A stretch of DNA of 64,000 nt, from the NCBI RefSeq assembly GCF_025153455.1, contig NZ_JANZNT010000002.1:434001-498000 (forward strand). Direction: 5' to 3'. The position numbers and the translations under genes were made by a program. Shown in pieces: positions 1 to 7,578 of the stretch (positions are counted from its first letter, which is position 1; each line of letters begins with the position of its first letter). The stretch comes from Sphingomonas sp. BGYR3. Its GTDB lineage: Bacteria > Pseudomonadota > Alphaproteobacteria > Sphingomonadales > Sphingomonadaceae. A model generated the notes under the pieces. That model was not told the origin of the DNA. It was given only the letters and a program-made list of their open reading frames with translations, and did no database searches.

Positions 1-321
1 AATGTGCGCCAGCTGCGCAACGTGGTCGAACGCACCATCATCCTGGCCCCCGGCAGCCGCGTCGCCCGCATCGACATCGACCTGTTGCCGCCAGAGGTGC
101 TGCGCGGCCCGGACGAAGGCGACATGGGCATGGGCGCCGCAATGATGATGGGCACGCCGCTGCGCGAAGCGCGCGAGACGTTCGAACGCGAATATCTCCG
201 TGTCCAGATCCGCCGCTTCTCCGGCAACATCTCCCGCACCGCCAGCTTCATCGGCATGGAACGCTCCGCCCTCCACCGGAAGCTGAAACTGCTCGGCATC
301 GCCGAAACGCGGGAGGATTAG
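1..321 (+). CDS. ntrX: NtrX-type sigma-54 response regulator, C-terminal end (partial)
   Basis: Only the last 106 codons are in the window; the reading frame is open from base 1. The fragment begins with the end of the AAA+ sigma-54-interaction domain (NVRQLRNVVER, the usual tail of the helical subdomain) and finishes with a Fis-type helix-turn-helix, SRTASFIGMERSALHRKLK, at the extreme C-terminus. The family activates sigma-54 promoters, in alphaproteobacteria mostly those of nitrogen metabolism. The position directly before hfq and hflX matches the conserved ntrX-hfq-hflX order of this class, which favours NtrX over NtrC. The receiver domain is not in the window, so the assignment rests on the tail and synteny. 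Confidence 0.85.
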   Translation, partial: NVRQLRNVVERTIILAPGSRVARIDIDLLPPEVLRGPDEGDMGMGAAMMMGTPLREARETFEREYLRVQIRRFSGNISRTASFIGMERSALHRKLKLLGIAETRED

Positions 322-343
322 GGGGAGGGTTCGTCCGAAGTCA

Positions 344-362
344 CCCCGGCCCTGTGCCGGGG
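344..362 (+). terminator. GC-rich hairpin after ntrX
   Basis: A perfect 7-bp stem, CCCCGGC (344-350) and GCCGGGG (356-362), closes a five-base loop 22 bases after the ntrX stop. There is no T-run after it, so it may be an RNA-stabilising or pausing structure rather than a classic intrinsic terminator. Confidence 0.4.
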
Positions 363-438
363 CAATGCGGCTGATCGCCCTCCGGACCGTACCACCCCCC
401 TCGACGCACCCCTCACAACGCCCTACATTCCGACGATC

Positions 439-459
439 CGAACGCCGTGGGGGCGTTCG
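439..459 (+). other. Hairpin in the hfq leader
   Basis: CGAACGCC (439-446) and GGCGTTCG (452-459) form a perfect 8-bp stem with a GTGGG loop, ending 53 bases before the hfq start. No T-run follows. It lies in the probable 5' untranslated region and could be a structure used in hfq autoregulation; that role is inference. Confidence 0.3.
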
Positions 460-512
460 CAACCACGCCGGGCACCGGCGGAATGCGGGAACCACCGCCA
501 AGAACAGAGGGC

Positions 513-1010
513 ATGAACATGGCCGAAAAACAAAGCTCGCTTCAGGATCTGTTCCTGAACGCCCTTCGCAAATCGAAAACCCCTGTCACCATGTTCCTGG
601 TCAAGGGCGTGAAGCTGCAGGGCATCGTCACCTGGTTCGACAATTTCTCGGTGCTGCTGCGCCGCGATGGTCAGTCGCAGCTGATCTACAAGCACGCGAT
701 TTCCACGATCATGCCGTCGGCTCAGGTCGATATGGCCCCGATCGTTGCTCAGGTGAATGAACAGCATCAGCGTAACCAGCTGCTTCAGGAAATCTTTCTG
801 AACGCGGTGCGCAAGCAACAGGAACACGTCACCATGTTCCTGGTCAACGGCGTGATGCTTCAGGGCAATATTGCCGCGTTCGACCTGTTCTGCATGTTGC
901 TGCAGCGCGACGGTCTGTCGCAGCTCGTCTACAAGCACGCCGTGTCGACCATCCAGCCGGCCAATCCGCTGAACCTGGCCGAGGAACAGGCCAGCGGGGA
1001 CGACGCATGA
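513..1010 (+). CDS. hfq: RNA chaperone Hfq, tandem double-Sm-domain form
   Basis: The 165-residue protein contains two complete Hfq domains in one chain (about residues 9-70 and 89-150); ordinary Hfq is a single Sm domain that forms a hexamer. Both halves keep the landmarks: an N-terminal helix [11 protein letters not shown] / [11 protein letters not shown] (Gln, Phe, Asn and Arg that touch U-rich RNA), the KLQG / MLQG strand, FDNF / FDLF, and the Sm2 signature YKHA. The start is set at ATG 513 (MNMAEKQSS), which has AGAGGG just upstream; an in-frame ATG at 447 would add an unrelated leader. Hfq pairs small RNAs with mRNAs. hflX follows after 10 bases. Two fused domains suggest a trimer that mimics the six-fold ring; I recall double Hfq proteins being reported in sphingomonads. 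Confidence 0.95.
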   Translation: MNMAEKQSSLQDLFLNALRKSKTPVTMFLVKGVKLQGIVTWFDNFSVLLRRDGQSQLIYKHAISTIMPSAQVDMAPIVAQVNEQHQRNQLLQEIFLNAVRKQQEHVTMFLVNGVMLQGNIAAFDLFCMLLQRDGLSQLVYKHAVSTIQPANPLNLAEEQASGDDA

Positions 1011-1020
1011 GGATGGCGGC

Positions 1021-2313
1021 TTGACCACCGGATTTGAGCGGGACGTCGCGGAATTTGCCCGCGGCGCCCGCGCGATCGTCGTCCTGCCTGATCAGGGCGG
1101 GTCGGCGCGCGACAATGACGCCCGGCTTGAGGAAACGGCCGGCCTTGCCATGGCAATCGGGATCGAGGTGGTCGATCGCGTTGGCTTTCGCGTGCGCGGT
1201 GCCCGCCCGGCCACGCTGATCGGCACGGGTCAGGTGGAACAGCTGGCCGAACGGGTCGCGCTGCTTGAGGGCGAACTGGCGGTGTTCGACGCCGCGCTGA
1301 CCCCGGTTCAGCAGCGCAATCTGGAAACCGCGCTGAAGTGCAAGGTGATCGACCGCACCGGCCTGATCCTCGAAATCTTCGGCGAACGCGCCCGCACGGC
1401 AGAGGGGCGGCTTCAGGTCGAACTGGCGCACCTGGATTATCAGGCCGGGCGGCTGGTGCGCAGCTGGACCCACCTTGAGCGGCAGCGCGGCGGCTTCGGC
1501 TTTCTCGGCGGTCCCGGCGAAACGCAGATCGAGGCGGACCGCCGCCTGATCCGCGACCGCATGGCCCGCCTGCGCCGGGAGCTTGAGGGCGTGACCCGCA
1601 CCCGCACGCTCCACCGCGAACGGCGGCAACGCGCGCCCTGGCCGGTGATTGCGCTGGTCGGCTATACCAATGCGGGCAAATCCACGCTGTTCAACCGGCT
1701 GACCGGGGCGGACGTGATGGCCGAAAACCTGCTGTTTGCGACGCTCGATCCGACGCTGCGTCAGATCGCGCTGCCCGGCATCGACAAGGCGATCCTGTCC
1801 GACACGGTCGGCTTTGTCAGCGATCTGCCGACCCAGCTTGTCGCCGCATTCCGCGCGACGCTGGAGGAGGTGATCGCCGCCGATCTCCTGATCCATGTTC
1901 GCGACATCGCGCACCCGGACAGCGATGCGCAGGCCGCCGATGTCGAGGGCGTGCTGCGCGACCTTGGCGTGGCAGAGGAAACCCCCCGGATCGAGGCGTG
2001 GAACAAGATCGACAGCTTTGCCGGGGACGAGCGGGAGGAACGGCTGGGCGAGGCCGCGCGCCGCGACGATGTGGTCCCGCTGTCCGCGCTGACGGGGGAG
2101 GGGGTGGACGCGCTGATGGCGCGGGTCGCTTCGCTGCTCACCGCCAGCCACCGCCGCTACACCCTGTCGCTCGATCCCGCCGATGGTGCGGGCGCCGCCT
2201 GGCTGTTTCAGCATGGCGAGGTGCTGGATCATTGGATGGAGGAGGATCGCGCCATCTATTCCGTCCGCATGGCGCCGCGCGACCATGAACGGTTCGAGGC
2301 GCGGGATCGATGA
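1021..2313 (+). CDS. hflX: GTPase HflX
   Basis: This 430-residue protein is a ribosome-associated TRAFAC GTPase that helps split or rescue stalled ribosomes under stress. The N-terminal HflX domain occupies about residues 20-200, including the family stretch GGPGETQIE. The G domain has P-loop GYTNAGKST (residues 214-222), a DTVGFV switch and NKID for guanine recognition. The apparent start is TTG at 1021: no ATG lies nearby in frame, and the nearby ATG at 1013 is in another frame. It follows hfq closely, the classic hfq-hflX pairing. Its stop overlaps the hisI start by 4 bases, suggesting translational coupling. Confidence 0.95.
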   Translation: MTTGFERDVAEFARGARAIVVLPDQGGSARDNDARLEETAGLAMAIGIEVVDRVGFRVRGARPATLIGTGQVEQLAERVALLEGELAVFDAALTPVQQRNLETALKCKVIDRTGLILEIFGERARTAEGRLQVELAHLDYQAGRLVRSWTHLERQRGGFGFLGGPGETQIEADRRLIRDRMARLRRELEGVTRTRTLHRERRQRAPWPVIALVGYTNAGKSTLFNRLTGADVMAENLLFATLDPTLRQIALPGIDKAILSDTVGFVSDLPTQLVAAFRATLEEVIAADLLIHVRDIAHPDSDAQAADVEGVLRDLGVAEETPRIEAWNKIDSFAGDEREERLGEAARRDDVVPLSALTGEGVDALMARVASLLTASHRRYTLSLDPADGAGAAWLFQHGEVLDHWMEEDRAIYSVRMAPRDHERFEARDR

Positions 2314-2675
2314 CCGCTGCCGCGCTTGAACAGGGCACGGCGCTGACCCCGCGCTGGGACGCCAATGGCCTGATCACCGCCGTCTGCACCCATGCCGATA
2401 CGGGCGAGGTGCTGATGCTCGCGCACATGAACGCCGATGCGCTGGCCGCCACGCTGGACACCCGCCGCGCCACCTTCTGGTCGCGCAGCCGCCAGAGCCT
2501 GTGGGTAAAGGGGGAGACATCGGGCCATATCCTCACCGTCCGCGATATCCGCATCGATTGCGATCAGGATGCGGTGTGGCTGATCTGCGATCCCGCCGGG
2601 CCTGCCTGTCACACCGGACAGCCAAGCTGTTTCTATCGCCGCGTCACGCCGGCCGGGCTGGAACGGCTGGACTGA
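2310..2675 (+). CDS. hisI: Phosphoribosyl-AMP cyclohydrolase HisI
   Basis: This enzyme catalyses the third step of histidine synthesis, opening the adenine ring of phosphoribosyl-AMP. At 121 residues it is the single-domain form without the HisE pyrophosphohydrolase. The family signatures are present: [18 protein letters not shown], the metal-binding IDCDQD, and the C-terminal zinc cysteines in PACHTG and SCFYRR. The ATG overlaps the hflX stop (ATGA), so it is probably read in the same transcript although HflX has no histidine role. The stop in turn overlaps the next ATG (TGATG). Confidence 0.95.
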   Translation: MTAAALEQGTALTPRWDANGLITAVCTHADTGEVLMLAHMNADALAATLDTRRATFWSRSRQSLWVKGETSGHILTVRDIRIDCDQDAVWLICDPAGPACHTGQPSCFYRRVTPAGLERLD

Positions 2676-3199
2676 TGCGCGCGGCGCTTGCCGGGCTGTG
2701 TCTGCTTGGCCTGGCCGGTTGCGGCGCCGATCCCGCCGCCCCGCCGCCTGCCGAACCCGCGCATCCGCTGGAACAGGCGGCGATCGATCGCGGCCTGGTG
2801 CCCGATCCGGCCAGCGCCAGCCCCATTGGCCTCTATGCCCGCGACAGCGACCGGCTGTGCCTCGCCGCGCTGCCCGGCGGCGATCGATCTGATCCCGCCC
2901 GGTTCCGCATCGGCGCGCTGGTCGATTATGGCGAGGGGCTGCGCTGCGCCGGGCGCGGCGAGGCCAGCCTGTCCGGCGAACGGCTGACCATTCAGCTGGG
3001 GGAGGGGGCGTGCCGTTTCGATGCCGCGTTCGATGGCGACCGCATCGCCTTTCCAGCCGAACTGCCCGATGCCTGCCGCGCGCTGTGTCAGGATGAACGT
3101 GCGTCCTTCTCCGCCATGCAGACCGAACGGCTGAGCGACCGCGCGGCGGAGGCTGAGGCGTTCCGCCTGCCCGACGGGGTGCGTCCCTGCGCTGATTGA
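2675..3199 (+). CDS. Small secreted lipoprotein, function unknown
   Basis: The 174-residue product has a short lipoprotein signal ending in the lipobox LAGC, with the acylated Cys near residue 15, followed by an Ala/Pro-rich linker. The remaining domain has paired cysteines (LRCAGRGE, GACRFD, ACRALC, RPCAD) that could form disulfides in the periplasm. I do not recognise the family. The ATG overlaps the hisI stop (TGATG), so it is the last gene of the hfq-hflX-hisI run. A longer same-frame opening from 2501 overlaps hisI and is discounted because it would hide the signal peptide. Confidence 0.8.
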   Translation: MRAALAGLCLLGLAGCGADPAAPPPAEPAHPLEQAAIDRGLVPDPASASPIGLYARDSDRLCLAALPGGDRSDPARFRIGALVDYGEGLRCAGRGEASLSGERLTIQLGEGACRFDAAFDGDRIAFPAELPDACRALCQDERASFSAMQTERLSDRAAEAEAFRLPDGVRPCAD

Positions 3200-3224
3200 C
3201 GTTGACGTAAAGGTGAGTTAGAAA
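3196..3224 (+). promoter_or_regulatory. Probable promoter/operator of the MerR-type regulator gene
   Basis: TTGACG at 3196-3201 and TAGAAA at 3219-3224 are spaced by 17 bases and resemble -35 and -10 boxes. Between them lies a repeated TTGACGTTGACGTAAA element, similar to the TTTACGTAAA-type sites known for LiuR-like MerR regulators. The -10 box ends 7 bases before ATG 3232, so the transcript may be leaderless. Autoregulation is inferred. Confidence 0.5.
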
Positions 3225-3231
3225 AGCGGGT

Positions 3232-3657
3232 ATGGCAACGATTCCCGCGATAGCTAGCTTCGCCCCGATCGACCCGCGCCCCGACCGCGATCAGTTCAGC
3301 ATTGCGGATCTGTGTGCGGAATTCGATGTCACCGCCCGCGCCCTGCGCTTTTACGAGGATGAGGGGCTGATCGCGCCCGAGCGGCGCGGCCTCACCCGCA
3401 TCTATTCGCACCGCGACCGAGCGCGCCTCGCTTGGATCCTGCGCGGCAAGCGCGTCGGGTTCAGCCTGGGCGAGATCCGCGAGATGATCGACCTTTACGA
3501 CGTGGGCGAGCGTCGCCAGGTCCAGCGAAAGGTGACCATCGCCCGCTGCCGCGATCGCGTCGCCCTGCTTCAGGCGCAGAAACGCGACATTGACGCCGCG
3601 ATTGATGAGCTGAACCAGTTTGTCGACTATCTAGAACAGCACCCGATCCAGGAGTAG
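3232..3657 (+). CDS. MerR-family regulator, LiuR-like
   Basis: The 141-residue protein has an N-terminal MerR winged helix (about residues 22-90; FSIADLCAEFDVTARALRFY then EDEGLIAPERRG) and a C-terminal dimerisation coiled coil ending near VDYLEQHP. It lacks the cysteines of metal-sensing MerR proteins. The arrangement matches LiuR-type regulators of branched-chain amino acid and fatty acid breakdown. It lies 8 bases before an acyl-CoA dehydrogenase gene, so local control of acyl-CoA degradation is the natural inference. No good Shine-Dalgarno precedes the ATG, consistent with a leaderless mRNA. Confidence 0.88.
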   Translation: MATIPAIASFAPIDPRPDRDQFSIADLCAEFDVTARALRFYEDEGLIAPERRGLTRIYSHRDRARLAWILRGKRVGFSLGEIREMIDLYDVGERRQVQRKVTIARCRDRVALLQAQKRDIDAAIDELNQFVDYLEQHPIQE

Positions 3658-3665
3658 GATTTCCC

Positions 3666-5480
3666 ATGCCCAGCTATGTTCCGCCCGTGCGCGACACGCG
3701 TTTCGTGCTCAATTCGGTGATCGGGCTCGACCGCTACACCAACCTTCCCGGCTTCACCGCCGCGACCGGCGATGTCGTCGACGCGGTGCTCGAAGAAGGC
3801 GGCAAGTTCGTTGCCGAGGTCCTCTTCCCCCTCAACCTGTCCGGCGATCAACAGGGCTGCACCCGCCACCCGGACGGCAGCGTCACGACCCCCGACGGCT
3901 TCAAGGAAGCGTACGCCCAGTTCACGACAAGCGGCTGGTCCACCCTCTCCGCGCCAGAGGAGTTTGGAGGACAGGGTATGCCCCATGTCGTCGCCACCGC
4001 GTTCGAGGAGTACATGATCTCCGCCAACATGGCCTTTGCCATGTACCCCGGCCTGACCCACGGCGCGATCGCCGCCCTGCTGGCCAAGGGGTCGGACGAG
4101 CAAAAGGCGAAATACGTGCCCAAAATGGTGTCCGGCGAATGGGGCGGCACCATGAACCTGACGGAGCCGCATTGCGGCACCGACCTCGGCCTCATCAAGA
4201 CCCGCGCCACGCCCAACGCCGATGGCAGCTATGCGATCACCGGGACCAAGATCTTCATCTCGTCGGGCGAACATGACCTGACCAGCAACATCATCCACCT
4301 CGTCCTGGCGAAAACCCCTGGCGCACCGGACAGTTCAAAGGGGATCAGCCTGTTCGTCGTCCCCAAATTCCTGGTGAACGACGACGGCTCGCTCGGCGCG
4401 CGCAACGGCGTCACCTGCGGCTCCATCGAGCACAAGATGGGCATCCACGCCAATTCCACCTGCGTCATGAACTATGACGGCGCGACCGGCTGGCTGGTGG
4501 GCGAGGAGATGAAGGGCCTGGCCGCCATGTTCATCATGATGAACGCCGCCCGCCTGGGCGTGGGGCTTCAGGGGCTGGGCGTCGCCGAAACCGCCTATCA
4601 GAACGCGGCCAACTACGCCCGCGACCGGCGTCAGGGCCGCGCGCTCACCGGCGCGGCAGAGCCGGGGGAAAAGGCTGACACCCTGTTCGTCCATCCCGAT
4701 GTCCGCCGCATGTTGATGGAGGCAAAGGCCCTGACAGAGGGGCTTCGCGCCCTGTGCCTGTGGGGCGCGCTTCAGGTCGATCTGGCGCACAAGGCCGCGA
4801 CGGAGGAGGAGCGGCAACAGGCCGATGACATCATCAGCCTGCTGACCCCGGTCATCAAGGGCTATGGCACCGACAAGGGCTATGACATCGCCACCAACGC
4901 GCAACAGGTCTATGGCGGCCATGGCTACATCGCCGAATGGGGCATGGAACAATATGTCCGCGACGCCCGCATCGCCATGATCTATGAAGGCACCAACGGG
5001 GTTCAGGCGATGGACCTTGTCGGGCGCAAGCTCGCGCAGAATGGCGGCCGCGCCGTTCAGGCCTTCTTCAAGGTGGTGACAGAGGAAATCGCGGCGGCAA
5101 AGGGCGTGCCCGCCACCGCCGATTTCGCCGGCCATCTGGAAAAGGCGCTGGGCCAGCTACAGGCAGCGACCATGTGGTTCGTGGCAAACGGGATGAAGGA
5201 CCCGAACCAGGTCGGCGCCGGCGCGCATCATTACATGCACATCATGGGCATCGTCGCGGTCGGCATGATGTGGCTGCGCATGGCAAAGGCAGCGGCAGAG
5301 CTGCTGGAGGCCGGGGATAGCGGCGCCGACGTGGACCGCGCCTTCCTCGAAGCCAAGCTGGTCACCGCCCGCTTCTACGCCGAACGTATCATGCCGGATG
5401 CAGGCGCACTGCGGCGAAAGATCGAGGGCGGCGCCGAAAGCCTGATGGCCCTGCCGCCGGAGATGTTCCTGGCCGCATAA
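3666..5480 (+). CDS. Acyl-CoA dehydrogenase, long DmdC-like form
   Basis: This 604-residue FAD enzyme introduces the alpha-beta double bond into acyl-CoA thioesters. The core is clear: MNLTEPHCGTDLG (substrate and flavin contact), ITGTKIFISSGEHD, and the catalytic-base region MIYEGTNGVQAMDLVGRKLA near residue 440. It exceeds ordinary acyl-CoA dehydrogenases (about 380 residues) by N- and C-terminal extensions typical of the DmdC/AcdB subgroup, which includes 3-methylmercaptopropionyl-CoA dehydrogenase; the physiological substrate cannot be fixed from sequence. It forms a two-gene unit with the MerR regulator and ends at a strong terminator. Confidence 0.93.
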   Translation: MPSYVPPVRDTRFVLNSVIGLDRYTNLPGFTAATGDVVDAVLEEGGKFVAEVLFPLNLSGDQQGCTRHPDGSVTTPDGFKEAYAQFTTSGWSTLSAPEEFGGQGMPHVVATAFEEYMISANMAFAMYPGLTHGAIAALLAKGSDEQKAKYVPKMVSGEWGGTMNLTEPHCGTDLGLIKTRATPNADGSYAITGTKIFISSGEHDLTSNIIHLVLAKTPGAPDSSKGISLFVVPKFLVNDDGSLGARNGVTCGSIEHKMGIHANSTCVMNYDGATGWLVGEEMKGLAAMFIMMNAARLGVGLQGLGVAETAYQNAANYARDRRQGRALTGAAEPGEKADTLFVHPDVRRMLMEAKALTEGLRALCLWGALQVDLAHKAATEEERQQADDIISLLTPVIKGYGTDKGYDIATNAQQVYGGHGYIAEWGMEQYVRDARIAMIYEGTNGVQAMDLVGRKLAQNGGRAVQAFFKVVTEEIAAAKGVPATADFAGHLEKALGQLQAATMWFVANGMKDPNQVGAGAHHYMHIMGIVAVGMMWLRMAKAAAELLEAGDSGADVDRAFLEAKLVTARFYAERIMPDAGALRRKIEGGAESLMALPPEMFLAA

Positions 5481-5501
5481 GGGGAATGAGCAAAGCGGAA
5501 A

Positions 5502-5529
5502 GGGCGGGCGCTGCGGTGCCCGCCCTTTT
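5502..5529 (+). terminator. Rho-independent terminator of the acyl-CoA dehydrogenase unit
   Basis: GGGCGGGC (5502-5509) pairs perfectly with GCCCGCCC (5518-5525) around an 8-base loop, followed by TTTT. It starts 21 bases after the stop codon. Confidence 0.9.
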
Positions 5530-5543
5530 CGTGGTTCTATGCC

Positions 5544-6176
5544 ATGTACCTGTTCTGCACGACGGGCCACGGCGTGAGCGGCAAGAAACTCCAGCGCCAG
5601 CTTGGCGTCACGTACAAGATCGCCTATCGCATTGGGCAGCAAATCCGCGACCTTGCCGGCAAGGCCTAGGGATTTGTCGCGCTGCTGGCCGGTCACGAGG
5701 AACTGGACGAGGCCTATGTCGGTGGTCGCCGTTCCGGCGGAAAGCGCGGCCGTGGCGCTCCGGGCAAGACCATCGTTATGGGCCTCGCCGAAAGCGGTGG
5801 CCGCATGAAAGCCGTTGTGATCCCGAACGTGAAGAAGGACACGCTGCGCAACGTCGCTCTGGACAACGCGGAACCGGGTTCGACCGTTTCAACCGACGAA
5901 CTGGTATCCTATGGCTTACTCACCGGCGACGGGTTCCAGCACGGCGTGGTTTGCCACGGCCGCAAGGAATATGCGCACTGCGATTACCGCCGCGGCTAAG
6001 CCTTTCACGTGAACACCGTTGAAGGCTTCTGGCGGCTGTTCAAGGCGTCGGAGCGTTCAACCAATGTGCAGATCAGCGCCAAGCACATGCAGCGCTATCT
6101 GGACGAGTTCACTTTCCGCGCGACGAACCGGGGGCGGGTGAACGGGATGTTTGACCTTCTAGTTGGGTCGCTGTGA
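5544..6176 (+). pseudogene. Decayed IS1595-family (ISXO2-type DDE) transposase
   Basis: One continuous frame encodes the body of an IS1595-type transposase interrupted by two in-frame stops: TAG at 5667-5669 and TAA at 5997-5999. Recognisable parts are YLFCTTGHGVSGKKLQRQLG, the first DDE acidic block ELDEAYVGGRR, TVSTDELVSY, and the C-terminal HVNTVEGFWRLFK with the last acidic residue, then YLDEFTFRATNR. The N-terminal part with its zinc ribbon (around 90 residues) is absent; similarity begins right after the upstream terminator. With two stops and a missing N-terminus it cannot yield active transposase. Confidence 0.85.
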
Positions 6177-6300
6177 AGCGCCCCGCCATGGCTTCGAATT
6201 GAGCGTGATCAGCGGGGCCTATGCCCTCCGCTTCCGCCTGGGCGACGAAATCAGCGATCCGATTGGAGGAGATAGCTTCGGCAAGCGTGGTGCTTCCCAT
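6109..6300 (-). CDS. Small hypothetical protein (63 aa)
   Basis: The short product starts MGSTTLAEAISSNRIADFVA and ends in a Ser/Arg/Gly-rich tail. AGG lies about 10 bases upstream of the ATG. The last 68 bases run antisense to the 3' end of the transposase remnant, so it may be a passenger of the element. There is no recognisable domain, so function is unknown; the even, polar composition and plausible start favour a real small gene over chance. Confidence 0.45.
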   Translation of the reverse strand: MGSTTLAEAISSNRIADFVAQAEAEGIGPADHAQFEAMAGRFTATQLEGQTSRSPAPGSSRGK

Positions 6301-6485
6301 TCAAACGCCTATAGACGAATTTGAAGGGAATTGCTAAGTATACACATACAACGGCGCGCTACCGGTTGGAATGGCAGCGCGCCGTGCTCTTACCCCTTGT
6401 GGAAGGGGGCAGGGTGTTTTGGCGGTCTAGCGACCGTTACCCGGTAATCTCCGGGTGGCGTGCCAAGCCATCTAGGTCCTTCCTT

Positions 6486-7373
6486 CTATTGCCGCTTCCC
6501 GGCGGGTTGAGCGAATAGGTCAGGGTTGCCGCCCTGCCCCGTTGCTGAAGCGCCAACGGGATTTCCGTTCGGCGCTTCAGTTCGTTTTGGCATCGACACC
6601 ACGTTGGATGACCTTGCCAAAGCCTTGAGTTCTTCACTTGCATTCGGGCCAAGCCGAAGCTGCCGCTCCAAGTGCCCGTAACCCTCAACAATACCAGCCT
6701 TCTTGAAGCGGGCGATAGCATTGTAAGCCGTGCCATCGTTGTTGGAGAGGCGTTCGTTCAACTCGCCATCACTTCCGCGAATTTCTGCAATGATCTCCTT
6801 GGCTACCAGACCCGGCTTACGGGCAATAGTTTCAAGGATCAGGTCCATCATCTTAGTTGCACGGCCAGCATGGACGACAACCTTGTCCTCCTTCAGGCCA
6901 GCTTGCACCAGCTTCAGAAAAGCCGCGAGGTTGCCGGGAGTGAACACGCTGCCGTGATACTCGACCAGAGCCCCGCTCTGCTTGAACCGCCGCAGGGCAT
7001 GGTAGAATCCCTTGTCACTCTTCTTGAACCGCTCAGCCAAGGGACTGAGCAGAATGGCTTCGCGAATGTCATCGTATGTGGCGCCGTCCTCACGGCGCTC
7101 CACGATGGCCATAATCGCCTTGGGGAACACGTCCTTGGCTTCAAGTTCCCTAAGCGTTTCATTGATGAAGCCAGGGTGAGATTCCCCGCGGGTTGCGGCC
7201 GCAAGCATCTCCGCCTCATTTGCAAGCCGTTCAGCCATATCGATGAGATTTTGAAGCTTTTGGCGCTCAGCGGTGAGAACTTTCATCTCTGACTCGATCT
7301 CGCGCACACGATCACGCCAGCCATACAGCTGTGCCTCGTTCACGATGGAGTAGGATGATTCGCCCCGTGCCAT
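6486..7373 (-). CDS. Coiled-coil protein with duplicated winged-helix-like repeats, unknown function
   Basis: The 295-residue protein begins with a predicted coiled coil (about residues 18-62, EIESEMKVLTAERQKLQNLI) and then carries two related units of about 60 residues. The first contains FYHALRRFKQSGALVEYHG and the second AYNAIARFKKAGIVEGYGH, each preceded by a helix pair, a pattern typical of winged-helix DNA-binding domains. The C-terminal 60 residues are polar and probably disordered. I do not recognise the family. The gene lies alone in a stretch of clearly lower GC than its neighbours, next to a transposase remnant, so horizontal acquisition is likely. A DNA-binding role is inferred from the repeat pattern. 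Confidence 0.7.
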   Translation of the reverse strand: MARGESSYSIVNEAQLYGWRDRVREIESEMKVLTAERQKLQNLIDMAERLANEAEMLAAATRGESHPGFINETLRELEAKDVFPKAIMAIVERREDGATYDDIREAILLSPLAERFKKSDKGFYHALRRFKQSGALVEYHGSVFTPGNLAAFLKLVQAGLKEDKVVVHAGRATKMMDLILETIARKPGLVAKEIIAEIRGSDGELNERLSNNDGTAYNAIARFKKAGIVEGYGHLERQLRLGPNASEELKALARSSNVVSMPKRTEAPNGNPVGASATGQGGNPDLFAQPAGKRQ

Positions 7374-7578
7374 CTCTCACTCATAGCACATCCTCCATGC
7401 CATGCAATAGGGAGGTCGATTGTGAGGCCGGGTGCTGTCTAGGGTGACTGTTCTCGTTTCGGTCACATGCGACAGGGGGATAAGTGGGTGTCGGAATGTC
7501 AAAAATTGAATGTGTCCTACACCCCCCAAACCGTCATATCTAACCGGTCCCCTGCATCTGGCATGAGGACCGCACGCC

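Noticed and set aside
365..760. 131-residue open frame overlapping hfq
   Set aside because: It lies in another frame of hfq, with Arg/Pro-rich composition typical of GC-rich shadow frames.
844..2286. 480-residue reverse-strand open frame over hflX
   Set aside because: Antisense to a clear HflX gene, with no recognisable motif; long antisense frames are expected at this GC content.
7440..7530. Inverted repeats GTGAC/GTCAC and GTGGGTGT/ACACCCCC in the intergenic region
   Set aside because: Short, with large unequal spacing; no second copy supports a site.
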